Assembly (NCBI GenBank): GCA_004563405.1
Contig: SFTH01000008.1
Location: forward strand, 1 to 64,000
Length of the DNA stretch: 64,000 bases
Reading direction: 5' to 3'
Source: a bacterium
GTDB taxonomy: Bacteria > Bacillota > Clostridia > Christensenellales > Aristaeellaceae
The notes below the pieces were generated by a model that ran no database searches, was not told the DNA's origin, and worked only from the letters and a program-made list of their open reading frames with translations. Every line of letters starts with the position of its first letter. The first letter of the stretch is position 1. The translations under genes and the position numbers were made by a program. Positions 50,106 to 58,908 of the stretch are shown one piece after another.

Positions 50106-51230
50106 ATGAAGACTCTGAAGGCGGTGATGATCGGAACGGCGCATGTGCACGTTCTGGAGATCTGCAAGTACGTCAGCGAATGCCCGGACATGGAGCTGGC
50201 CGGCGTCGCGGACACGCCGCCCCTGCGCGCGTCCGACCTGGAGGGCGACAAGCCCTACAGCCGGCGCTGGAATCTGGACTATGTGCGCCGCTACGGCGTG
50301 CGCGTGTACCCGGACTGGGTGGAGATGCTGCGCGCGCTCCGGCCGGATCTGGCCTTCATCACCACGGAGAATCAGATGCACGTGGAGGCATTCCGGGCCT
50401 GCGCGGAGCTGGGCGTCGCGGCGGTGATCGAAAAGCCCATGGCCTGCGACTACGCCCAGGCGCTGGAGATCGCGCGCATCGCCCGGCGGACGGGCGCGGA
50501 GGTCTTCGTCAACTGGCCCATCGCCTGGCGGCCCTGGCTGTACCAGATGAAGGAAGTGCTGGACAGCGGCCGCATGGGCAGGCTGATCAAGCTGCGCCAC
50601 ATGGCCGGTCAGACCGGCCCCGTGGGGCCGGGCGCGGTGCACCGGGGCACGGACGGCCACCGGGCCGAGGAGATGACCTCGGCGGAAAAGGCGAAGATGT
50701 GGTGGTATCAGAAGGACTGCGGCGGCGGCGCGTTTCTGGACATGTGCTGCTACGGCAGCATGATGAGCGCCTGGCTCTGCCCGGAGCCCTGCCAGGCGGT
50801 GGCGGCCATGCAGGGCTGCTTCGTGCACGACTGGAGCGACATTGCGGACAACGGCATGATGCTGCTGCGCTTCCCGGGCGCGGCCGCCGTGGTCGAGGGC
50901 ACCTGGACGACGCCCGGCGCGGCGATACTGCCCGGCCCGGAGATCTTCTGCCGCTCCGGCGTGATCTCCTGCGAGCGCCGCGGCGACGAAGTTGTGGTGA
51001 AGCTGACGGACCTCTATGGAAATACCGAATATCTCGCGCCGCAGGCGGCGGACGCGGGGCGCAAAAACATCGCCTGCGCCTTCTCCCAGTACCGCCTGAA
51101 CGGGCGGGAGATGCCGGAGATGACGCGGCTCGATCTCAACCTGCGGGTGATGGCGATCGTGGACGCGGGCCTGCGCGCGGCGCGCAGCGGCAGGACGGAG
51201 ACGGTGGACAGCGCGGTCTGGGGAGGCTGA
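50106..51230 (+). CDS. Gfo/Idh/MocA-family oxidoreductase
   Basis: 374 residues; GGAGGG before the ATG. Starts M-I-G-T-A-H-V-H-V, again with A-H-V-H replacing the glycine loop; active site E-K-P-M-A-C near residue 118; substrate domain G-G-G-A-F-L-D-M-C-C-Y-G-S. It belongs to the same subgroup as the enzyme at 47829. Five nt separate it from the radical SAM gene, so operonic with the glycyl radical system. Confidence 0.9.
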   Translation: MKTLKAVMIGTAHVHVLEICKYVSECPDMELAGVADTPPLRASDLEGDKPYSRRWNLDYVRRYGVRVYPDWVEMLRALRPDLAFITTENQMHVEAFRACAELGVAAVIEKPMACDYAQALEIARIARRTGAEVFVNWPIAWRPWLYQMKEVLDSGRMGRLIKLRHMAGQTGPVGPGAVHRGTDGHRAEEMTSAEKAKMWWYQKDCGGGAFLDMCCYGSMMSAWLCPEPCQAVAAMQGCFVHDWSDIADNGMMLLRFPGAAAVVEGTWTTPGAAILPGPEIFCRSGVISCERRGDEVVVKLTDLYGNTEYLAPQAADAGRKNIACAFSQYRLNGREMPEMTRLDLNLRVMAIVDAGLRAARSGRTETVDSAVWGG

Positions 51231-51235
51231 TACGC

Positions 51236-52084
51236 ATGGACAGGACGGCAATCATTGCGGACATTCAGAGAAGCTCCGTGCACGACGGCCCCGGCTTCCG
51301 CACGACGGTGTTCTTCAAGGGCTGCCAGTTGAACTGCGCCTGGTGCCACAACCCCGAAACCATCGCCTTCGAGCCCCAGATCCTGCACTATCCCGAAAAG
51401 TGCATCGGCTGCGGGCACTGCGCGGAGGGCTGCTTCTCGGGCGCGAAGGTCGTCTGCGGGCGGAAAATGACCGTGGAGGACGTCTTTCGGGAAATCGAAC
51501 TGGACCGGCCGTACTACGGAAGCGAGGGGGGCGTGACCCTCTCCGGCGGCGAGCCCCTGTGCCAGGCGGCGTTTGCGCGGGCGCTGGCGGAGAAGTGCGC
51601 CGCAGAGGGCATACGCTGCGCCATGGAGAGCAACCTCTACGCCCCGTGGAGCGCAGCCGAACCGGTGATCTCGCGGCTCTCGCTGCTGATGTCCGACCTG
51701 AAAATCTGGGACGAGGAACAGCACGCGCGCTGGACGGGCGCCTCCAACCGGAGAATCCGGGAAAATCTGCTGCGCACGGCGGATGCGGGCGTTCCCCTCG
51801 TGCTGCGCACGCCGGTGATTCCCGGCGTAAACGACACGCCCGGCGAAATCGCATCCATCGCCCGCTTCGCCGCGGGCCTTTCAAACCTCAAATACTACGA
51901 GCTGCTGAGCTATCATCCCCTGGGTCTCTCCAAGGCGAAGGCACTGGGGATGGAGATGACCGAATTTGAAAAGCCCACCCGGGAACGGATGGAGATGCTT
52001 CTGGATGTGGCGGCGGAGGCGGGCGTTCCCGTTCGGATCAACGGAATGCGCGCGGAGACCTTTGCGAAGGGGAGAGATGTATGA
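51236..52084 (+). CDS. Glycyl radical enzyme activase (radical SAM)
   Basis: 282 residues from the ATG at 51236 (GGGGAGG 9 nt upstream). The radical SAM motif C-Q-L-N-C-A-W-C is near residue 30, followed by a ferredoxin-like insert C-I-G-C-G-H-C-A-E-G-C that could bind one additional 4Fe-4S cluster, G-V-T-L-S-G-G-E-P (SAM-binding G-G-E motif), and a TIM-barrel end. It would abstract hydrogen from the glycine of the enzyme encoded next. Start of that gene overlaps its stop (ATGA). Confidence 0.95.
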   Translation: MDRTAIIADIQRSSVHDGPGFRTTVFFKGCQLNCAWCHNPETIAFEPQILHYPEKCIGCGHCAEGCFSGAKVVCGRKMTVEDVFREIELDRPYYGSEGGVTLSGGEPLCQAAFARALAEKCAAEGIRCAMESNLYAPWSAAEPVISRLSLLMSDLKIWDEEQHARWTGASNRRIRENLLRTADAGVPLVLRTPVIPGVNDTPGEIASIARFAAGLSNLKYYELLSYHPLGLSKAKALGMEMTEFEKPTRERMEMLLDVAAEAGVPVRINGMRAETFAKGRDV

Positions 52085-54237
52085 GCAGGCTGAACTATCA
52101 GGACAGAATGGATCTGCTGCGGGAGACGAAGCAGAGACACACCTTCGAAAAGCGGGCGCAGAAGGGCTACACCGACGAGGACGACTACGGAAACATTCCG
52201 GTTCCGGAGGATTTCCACTATGCGCCCGAGTCCAACTGCATAAACGGAGGCATCTACGGCTACGACGGCCTCTCCCGGGCCTTCGCGGGCATGCTGGACG
52301 CCTATCCCATCTACGTCGATCCGATGGAGATCCTCTGCGGCCGCTGGAGCAAGCTGCTGACCGATTACCGCATTTCGACCCGCTGGAACGAGGTGGACTA
52401 CCCCTACGACGAGCTCAAGCCGCTGCAGAAGCTCTACAACATCACCTCGGGAATCGAAAACGAGGCCCACTGCACGCCGGATTTCAGAATCGGGCTGGAG
52501 CTGGGCTTCGGCGGCCTCCTGGACAAGCTGCGCCACTGGCGCGACCGCAACCCGGATAAGCGCGCGTACTACGACGCGGAGGAGCGCGTGGTGCTGGCCA
52601 TCCAGCGCTACATCGGCAGGTGCATCGCGCGGATCCGCGAGCTGCTGGCCGCGGAGGCGCGGCCGGAGATTCAGGAGAGCCTGCGCGAAATGCTCGCGGC
52701 GAACGAACACATCGTCAGCGATCCGCCGTCGACCTTCCTGGAGGCCTGCCAGTGGACGGCCCACTTCGCCTGCGTCTCCCGGGCCTACAACCGCGACGGC
52801 GCGGGCTACCAGCTGGACGTGGTTCTCACGCCCTACTACGAGCGCGACCTGGCTGCGGGCCGTCTCGACGACGACAAGGCGCGCTTCATTCTGGCGAACC
52901 TTCTGCTCATCGACACGCGCTACTACCAGCTCTCGGGCGTGGACGCGCAGGACAGGGACCAGACCTGCCGCCTGTCCTATCTGATTCTGGAGGCAGCGCA
53001 TCTGCTCAACGGCTCGGCGAACCTGACCGTGCGGGTACACGACAACGTCTCCAGGGACTACCTGCGCACGGCCGTGGAATATCTGTTCCGGGACCGCAAG
53101 GCATGGCCGCGCTTCTGCGGCGACGACGCGCTGGTGCGCGGCTACATGAAAAACGACGGCGTGGACAAGGCCATCGCCCGCGAGCGCGTGGCCTCCGGCT
53201 GCAACTGGCTCTGCGTCCCCGGGCGGGAGTACTGCATCAACGACACCGTGAAGATCAACATCGCGAAGGTGTTCGACGTGGCCCTGCACGACATGCTGGA
53301 GCACGAGGAGTCCCCGGACACGCAAAAGCTGTTTGACTGTTACGACCGCCACCTCAGGCGCGCGGTAGAGGCGACGGCGAAGGGCGTGAACCTGCACATC
53401 GACCATGCGCAGGACGTGCAGCCGGAGCTTCTGCTGAACCTGATGACCCACGGCAGCATCGAACGGGGCGAGGATATCTCCCGCTGCGCGCAGCTGCACA
53501 CCGTGGGCGTGGACGGCGCGGGACTCGCCATCGTGGCGGACTCCTTCGCGGCGCTGGAGCAGCGCATCGAGCGCGAGGGACGCACCGGCTGGCGGGAGGT
53601 GGAAGCGGCGCTTGCGGGCAACTTTACGGGCACGGAGGGCGAACGGATGCGCGCGATGCTCGCCGCCTCGGAGCGCTACTGCCAGGGCGGCAGCCTGGGC
53701 GACCGATGGGCCCGCCGCCTGACGGATCAGTTTACGGAAATGGTACACAGCTACCCCATGCCGGCGGGCCGGCAGCTGGTACCCGGCTGGTTCTCCTGGT
53801 CGCGCACGATCCTCTACGGCGCGTGCGTGGGCGCGACGCCGAACGGCCGCCGCGCCGGAGAGCCCATTTCCCACGGCGCGAATCCCGAGCCGGGCTTCCG
53901 GAAGGACGGTGCGGTCACGGCGCAGTCCACGGGCATTGCGATGGCGCAGCCGATGTGCGGAAACACGGCGCCGCTGCAGCTGGAATTCGACCCGAAGATG
54001 TCGGAGGAGGAGGGCGGAATCGAGCGCATCCTGCAACTGATCCTGGAGCACTTCCGCCTGGGCGGAACGCTGATCAACATCAACGTCCTGGACGGCGAAA
54101 AGCTGCTGGCAGCCCACGCGAATCCGGACCTCTATCCGGACCTGGTGGTGCGGGTGACGGGCTTCACCGCCTATTTCGTCTCCCTGTCCCCCCGCTTCCG
54201 CCAGCTGGTGGTGGATCGCTTCCTCAACGGCTTCTGA
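52081..54237 (+). CDS. Glycyl radical enzyme (pyruvate formate-lyase-like), substrate unknown
   Basis: 718 residues, somewhat shorter than most of the family. The glycyl radical loop is R-V-T-G-F-T-A-Y-F near the C-terminus with Gly as radical carrier. The candidate active-site Cys lies in A-S-G-C-N-W-L-C-V-P-G near residue 380; this differs from the G-C-V-E-P of diol dehydratases and from the adjacent C-C of pyruvate formate-lyase, so neither class can be assumed. Context with sugar oxidoreductases and a sugar importer suggests a carbohydrate-derived substrate (dehydration or C-C cleavage). Requires anaerobiosis. Paired with its activase. Confidence 0.92.
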   Translation: MSRLNYQDRMDLLRETKQRHTFEKRAQKGYTDEDDYGNIPVPEDFHYAPESNCINGGIYGYDGLSRAFAGMLDAYPIYVDPMEILCGRWSKLLTDYRISTRWNEVDYPYDELKPLQKLYNITSGIENEAHCTPDFRIGLELGFGGLLDKLRHWRDRNPDKRAYYDAEERVVLAIQRYIGRCIARIRELLAAEARPEIQESLREMLAANEHIVSDPPSTFLEACQWTAHFACVSRAYNRDGAGYQLDVVLTPYYERDLAAGRLDDDKARFILANLLLIDTRYYQLSGVDAQDRDQTCRLSYLILEAAHLLNGSANLTVRVHDNVSRDYLRTAVEYLFRDRKAWPRFCGDDALVRGYMKNDGVDKAIARERVASGCNWLCVPGREYCINDTVKINIAKVFDVALHDMLEHEESPDTQKLFDCYDRHLRRAVEATAKGVNLHIDHAQDVQPELLLNLMTHGSIERGEDISRCAQLHTVGVDGAGLAIVADSFAALEQRIEREGRTGWREVEAALAGNFTGTEGERMRAMLAASERYCQGGSLGDRWARRLTDQFTEMVHSYPMPAGRQLVPGWFSWSRTILYGACVGATPNGRRAGEPISHGANPEPGFRKDGAVTAQSTGIAMAQPMCGNTAPLQLEFDPKMSEEEGGIERILQLILEHFRLGGTLININVLDGEKLLAAHANPDLYPDLVVRVTGFTAYFVSLSPRFRQLVVDRFLNGF

Positions 54238-54297
54238 TTGCGCCGGGCAATGTTAAAATAGCATAATATATTCTGTTGAACAGGATAATTTTGTCGC

Positions 54298-54326
54298 TTG
54301 AATCCGGTGCTGTTTTCACTTAAGAT
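54298..54326 (+). promoter_or_regulatory. Promoter of the Gld-type ABC operon
   Basis: TTGAAT (54298-54303), 17 nt, TAAGAT (54321-54326). A second possible promoter, TTGCGC/CATAAT (54238-54267, 18-nt spacer), lies upstream. Confidence 0.55.
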
Positions 54327-54378
54327 CGTAACATCAAAATGTATGGCTACTTTTGCGCGGGAGGAGATGAATGTCGTG

Positions 54379-55326
54379 ATGATCGAGGTGCGCGGCCTCA
54401 CCAAACGCTACGGTCGGAAGCTGGCGATTCAGGACGTGAGCTTTGCGATCGGCCAAAATGAAATCGTGGGCCTTCTGGGCCTCAACGGCGCGGGAAAGTC
54501 GACGACCATGAACATCATCTCCGGCTACATCGGCCCGACCAGCGGCGACGTGCGGATCGGAGACTGCGACATCCTGCAGGATTCCCGGCGCGCGCGCGCG
54601 CTGGTGGGATACCTCCCGGAGCAGCCGCCCCTGTACGGGGACATGACGGTGGAGGAATACCTCCGCTTCGTGGAAAGGCTCTACCGCCGCCGCGCAGACC
54701 GGGCGCACATGGATCGGGTGCTCGAAATGACGGGCCTGAGCGGGGTGCGCGGCCGCCTGATCCGGAATCTCTCCAAGGGCTACCGGCAGCGCGTCGGCGT
54801 GGCCCAGGCCATCCTTCCCGAGCCCCGCGTCCTGGTTCTGGACGAGCCCTGCGTGGGACTGGATCCCACGCAGATCATTGAAATGCGCACGCTGATCCGC
54901 ACCGTCTCCCAGGAGATGACAGTCATCCTCTCCTCCCACATCCTCACGGAAATCCAGGCAGTCTGCTCGCGCGTGCTGGTGCTCAACGAAGGTCGGCTCA
55001 TCGCCGACGACTCTCCGGAGCATCTGGCCAGCCGGATGCACGGCCGTCGCCGGACGCAATTGCGGGTGCAGGGCGAAATGGAAGAAATTCGCGCCGCCCT
55101 CGCGAACATTCCCGGCGTGACGCGCGTTGAATGTGCCGGCCAGCGGGAGTACGGCAGCTGGGACTTTTCGGTGGAAGCTGCGGGCGAGCGGGACGTGCGC
55201 GTGGACGCCTTCGAGGCGCTCTCCGCAGCGCACCTGCCCATCCTGACGGCCGGAACCGGCGAGGGCTCCCTGGAGTGCGCGTTCATCGAGCTGCTGGAGG
55301 GCGGCGAAGGGAGGGACACGGCATGA
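54379..55326 (+). CDS. ABC exporter ATPase, GldA-like
   Basis: 315 residues from M-I-E-V-R-G-L; GGAGGAG is 12 nt upstream, and ATG at 54367 or GTG at 54376 are alternatives. Walker A G-L-N-G-A-G-K-S-T, signature L-S-K-G-Y-R-Q-R, Walker B L-V-L-D-E-P and His switch S-S-H. A C-terminal extension of about 80 residues after the nucleotide domain is shared with GldA/CcmA-type exporters. Followed directly by a membrane subunit and an auxiliary protein, so it drives an export or membrane process. Confidence 0.9.
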   Translation: MIEVRGLTKRYGRKLAIQDVSFAIGQNEIVGLLGLNGAGKSTTMNIISGYIGPTSGDVRIGDCDILQDSRRARALVGYLPEQPPLYGDMTVEEYLRFVERLYRRRADRAHMDRVLEMTGLSGVRGRLIRNLSKGYRQRVGVAQAILPEPRVLVLDEPCVGLDPTQIIEMRTLIRTVSQEMTVILSSHILTEIQAVCSRVLVLNEGRLIADDSPEHLASRMHGRRRTQLRVQGEMEEIRAALANIPGVTRVECAGQREYGSWDFSVEAAGERDVRVDAFEALSAAHLPILTAGTGEGSLECAFIELLEGGEGRDTA

Positions 55327-56027
55327 AAGCAATCTTCCTTCGTGAACTGCGCGCCTACTTCAAGGGCCCACTGGGCTTCGTCTTCATCGGCGCAAGCTGC
55401 CTGTTCTCCGGCCTTTACTTCTATGCCTACAATCTTTATGCAGGTTCGACCAGCTTTTCGAGCCTGTTCTCCACCATGTTTTCCGTGGTGCTGTTTCTGA
55501 TTCCCGTGCTGACCATGCGCCTGCTGAGCGAGGAGCGCCGTCAGCGGACGGACCAGCTGCTGATGACGGCGCCCGTCTCCAGCCTGGAGATCTCTTTGGG
55601 CAAGTACCTCTCGGCCCTGTGCGTGTATGTGCTCGCCACGGCCTCGACGCTGCTGGACGCGCTGGTATTCAGCGCCATCGCCCGGGTGAACTGGGTGCTG
55701 GTCGCGGGCAACTACACGGGGCTGCTCCTGCTGGGCGCGGCGCTGATCGCCATCTGCATGTTCCTCTCCTCCCTCACGGAGAGCCAGCTGATTGCCGCCG
55801 TGAGCGGTTTCTGCGTAAGCCTCATGGTCATTCTGACGGATGCGCTCGCGCCGCTGGTGGACAGCCCTGCGGTTCAGACCGTCCTGGGGTGGATCAATTT
55901 CTCCACGCGGTACACGCCCTTCACCTACGGTGTGTTCGCCCTGGAGAACGCCGTATTCTTCCTGAGCATCGCCGCGCTGTTCGTCTATCTGACGGTTGCG
56001 CGCCTGGAACGCAGGAGGTGGAGCTGA
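55323..56027 (+). CDS. ABC exporter membrane subunit, GldF/ABC-2-like
   Basis: 234 residues with six membrane helices. The N-terminus R-E-L-R-A-Y-F-K-G-P-L-G-F-V-F and the loop L-L-S-E-E-R-R-Q-R-T-D-Q-L-L-M-T-A-P-V-S are typical of GldF-like ABC-2 permeases. Start coupled to the ATPase gene by ATGA. Works with the ATPase and the GldG-like protein downstream. Confidence 0.9.
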   Translation: MKAIFLRELRAYFKGPLGFVFIGASCLFSGLYFYAYNLYAGSTSFSSLFSTMFSVVLFLIPVLTMRLLSEERRQRTDQLLMTAPVSSLEISLGKYLSALCVYVLATASTLLDALVFSAIARVNWVLVAGNYTGLLLLGAALIAICMFLSSLTESQLIAAVSGFCVSLMVILTDALAPLVDSPAVQTVLGWINFSTRYTPFTYGVFALENAVFFLSIAALFVYLTVARLERRRWS

Positions 56028-56028
56028 G

Positions 56029-57453
56029 ATGAAAAACGCCGTTCGTTCGATGCGCCGGATTCACACCCTTCAGGTGATCGTCGTCATCCTGCTGATTGTC
56101 GCGCTGAACGCCGTCGCCGTGGGCCTGTCCCGCCGCTTTCCGCTCAGCGCCGACCTGACGGCCAACCGCCGCTACGCGCTCTCGGACGCGAGCAAGTCCT
56201 TCCTGTCCGGGCTGGACAGGGAGATCGACGTGTATGTGCTCGCCCGCGAGGAAACCTTCTCGCAGGCCTCCACCTACACGAGCTATGTGCACGTCCTGCT
56301 CCAGCAGTACGCCCAGTATGACCGCGTGCACCTTCACTATGTGGACTACGCGCTGGACCCGACCTTTGCGGCGCAGTACCCGGGGCTTTCACTTTCGGAA
56401 AACGGCATCGTCGTCGAATGTGAGGGCCGCGCGGAGGCGCTGGAGATCAGCGACCTGTTTGAATACTCCTACTCCGCGACGAACGAGATTCAGGTGACGT
56501 CGATCGCGGAGGCGCGCCTGGCCTCGACGATCTCCCGGGTGCTCCAGCAGGAGCACATTCGCGCCGCGATTCTCACGGGCAACGGCGCGCAGGCGCTGGA
56601 GGGATTGCGGGAGCTGCTGGAGGCCAACGGCTTTGAGGTCGGCGAGTGCAGCCTGACCCTGGAGCGCTTCGACCCCGACGTGGAGCTGATGATCCTCGCC
56701 GCGCCGACGGCCGATCTCACCGGGAGCCAGCTGGCGGGGCTGGAGGCCTGGCTGAAGAACGACGGCAACTATGGAAAAACGCTGTTCTACGCGGCGGACA
56801 TCTCCCAACCGGAGCTTTCCGTGCTGGAGAGCTTTTTGAAGGACTGGGGCGTCAGCGTGGACGACGGCGCGGTGTTTGAAACCTCCGCTGCGCGCACCAC
56901 GCAGAATCAACCCTTCTTTGCCACGGTGGAATTTGCCGGCGCGGACGCCGCCGAGGGCTTTGAGGACGCCGATACCCCGATCGTCGCGCCCATGGCGCGC
57001 CCGCTCACGCTGCGCTTCTCCTTCCAGGAGGGCTACCAGACCCACACCCTGCTGCAATTCTCCGAGACCAGCGGCGTGCGCCCCTCGGACGCGTCCCGGG
57101 ACTTCTCCGCGGACGACGCAACCCGCCGCGGACCCATCCCGGCGCTGGTGGAATGTACGCGCACCGCGGGCGGCGAAGCCTCCCGCATCTACGTCTCCGG
57201 CTCCACGCTGCTGCTGGACAGCACGATCATCGGCGGCAACGTCTATCTGAACCGTCAGTATCTGCTCAGGCTGTTCTCCAATCTCGGCGGCGGAACGGAT
57301 CTCACCAACTTCACCGGCAAGAAGCTGACAGACGAGACGGTCCACATTCCCACGGCGACGGCAAACGTTCTGGGCGTGCTGCTCGCACTGGCGCTGCCGT
57401 GCGCTCTGATCGCTGCGGGCATCGTCATTCTGGTTCGAAGGAGAAGGCTCTGA
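56029..57453 (+). CDS. GldG-like ABC auxiliary protein
   Basis: 474 residues with a membrane helix near residues 12-32 and another at the C-terminus (V-L-L-A-L-A-L-P-C-A-L-I-A-A-G-I-V-I-L-V). The large extracytoplasmic domain between them starts N-R-R-Y-A-L-S-D-A-S-K-S-F-L, the opening of ABC_transp_aux/GldG proteins. Start lies 1 nt after the previous stop, with GGAGGTGGAG as ribosome site. Probably couples the exporter to an envelope substrate. Confidence 0.85.
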   Translation: MKNAVRSMRRIHTLQVIVVILLIVALNAVAVGLSRRFPLSADLTANRRYALSDASKSFLSGLDREIDVYVLAREETFSQASTYTSYVHVLLQQYAQYDRVHLHYVDYALDPTFAAQYPGLSLSENGIVVECEGRAEALEISDLFEYSYSATNEIQVTSIAEARLASTISRVLQQEHIRAAILTGNGAQALEGLRELLEANGFEVGECSLTLERFDPDVELMILAAPTADLTGSQLAGLEAWLKNDGNYGKTLFYAADISQPELSVLESFLKDWGVSVDDGAVFETSAARTTQNQPFFATVEFAGADAAEGFEDADTPIVAPMARPLTLRFSFQEGYQTHTLLQFSETSGVRPSDASRDFSADDATRRGPIPALVECTRTAGGEASRIYVSGSTLLLDSTIIGGNVYLNRQYLLRLFSNLGGGTDLTNFTGKKLTDETVHIPTATANVLGVLLALALPCALIAAGIVILVRRRRL

Positions 57454-57455
57454 AG

Positions 57456-58874
57456 ATGAAAAAGCAGACGCGTCGCCTGGCCGCGCTGGCCGCAGCCCTG
57501 GTTCTGGTCTCCCTGCTCGCATGGGGACTCCTGCGTTCGGACGGCCGTGCGCCGGAGGCGGAGGAGGCGCGCGCAACAGCGGAGCGCACCGTGCTCCAGG
57601 GCGCGGTCGCGCGCGTCGAGATTCAAAGCGGCGGCGCGGGCTATGCGCTGGACGCCCAGGGCGTGGAGGGCCTGTCCGCAGAGGTCACCGACGCGGCGCG
57701 CGTGTCGGAGACGCTGACCGCACTCTCAGAGCTTGTTCTCGTTCCCCTGGAGGGCGAAGCGGCGGAGGACAGCGTTTACGGCCTTGGCGAGGGCGCGGTC
57801 CGCGCGGAGGTATGCTTTGCCGGCGGCGGCGGGTATGCGCTGGAGATCGGCGCGGAAGAGTCCGTCAGCGGCCGCCGCTACTGCCGCCTGGAGGGCAAAG
57901 CCGCCCTGTTTCTGATGGACGGCGCGCTCGGCGCGCGGCTCTGCGGCGGGAGGGAAGCCTATCTCTCCCTGCAGATTACGCCCGCGTGTCAGGCGCGCAG
58001 CGCGCTGAGCGCCGTGAAATCCTATGTGGCGGAGGGCGACGGGGAAGAGATCCGCATCGCATCCTGCGACGATACCGACGCGGAAATGGCGCTGGAGCTT
58101 CTCTCCTTCGGCGCGGTCACCCATGTGATCTCCGGTCCGGGCGGCCTCCACGAGGTGGACCGGACCTACGCGGAGGAGGTCTTCGCGTCGCTGTTCGACC
58201 TGAAGGCGCTGGAGGTTGTGGACTACGGCCTGTCCGCGGAGGAAATGGACGCGCGCGGCTTCGATCGGCCGGATCTTCAGCTGTGCGTCGAGGTCAAAAA
58301 CGCGGACGCGCCGGAGACGCCCACGGAGAGTTGGACGCTGCGCATCCTCCGGGAGGAGGACGGCACGGCGCTCGCGACGATGAACGACGCCGGCGCGGTC
58401 TACCGCATTGCGGACGCGGCCTTTATGCACGCCCGCTACGGCGACTTCGTGTCCCGCTGGTTCTTCTCGCCCCTGATGATGGATCTCTCCGCGCTGCGCA
58501 TCTCCACGCCCGCAGGGGACTACAACTTTGAAATCCTCGGCGAGACGGCTGAGCTTCGCGTGCTGCGCGATGGTCGCGAGGTAGATCTGTCCCGGTTCCG
58601 CTCCTTTTACACGCTGGCGGTGAGCGCCGCCTCGAACGGCGACGCCGCTTCAGAGGCGGACGCGGCGCAGGCCCCCCTGGCGCGGGTGGAGTTCGTCTAT
58701 CGCAGCGAAGGCAAGGCGCCGGACGTACTGGCGCTGCGCGCGCTGGATGCGCGCAGGCTGAGCGTCTCGGTCAACGGCGTGACCGAATTTGCCATGCGCA
58801 GCGGATATCTGGACGCGCTCCAGCAGGGCCTGGACGCCCTGGAGGGCGGAGGCGAAATCCCCCAGACCTGGTAA
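57456..58874 (+). CDS. DUF4340-like membrane-anchored protein
   Basis: 472 residues, 2 nt after the GldG-like stop. One N-terminal membrane anchor (L-A-A-L-A-A-A-L-V-L-V-S-L-L-A-W-G) and a long extracytoplasmic region of repeated beta segments such as V-E-I-Q-S-G-G-A-G-Y-A-L-D, typical of DUF4340 proteins that accompany GldA/F/G-type transporters in many bacteria. Function unknown. Last gene of this four-gene set. Confidence 0.8.
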   Translation: MKKQTRRLAALAAALVLVSLLAWGLLRSDGRAPEAEEARATAERTVLQGAVARVEIQSGGAGYALDAQGVEGLSAEVTDAARVSETLTALSELVLVPLEGEAAEDSVYGLGEGAVRAEVCFAGGGGYALEIGAEESVSGRRYCRLEGKAALFLMDGALGARLCGGREAYLSLQITPACQARSALSAVKSYVAEGDGEEIRIASCDDTDAEMALELLSFGAVTHVISGPGGLHEVDRTYAEEVFASLFDLKALEVVDYGLSAEEMDARGFDRPDLQLCVEVKNADAPETPTESWTLRILREEDGTALATMNDAGAVYRIADAAFMHARYGDFVSRWFFSPLMMDLSALRISTPAGDYNFEILGETAELRVLRDGREVDLSRFRSFYTLAVSAASNGDAASEADAAQAPLARVEFVYRSEGKAPDVLALRALDARRLSVSVNGVTEFAMRSGYLDALQQGLDALEGGGEIPQTW

Positions 58875-58908
58875 TGCACAAAGACAAATGAAAACGGAGG
58901 AAGAGAAA

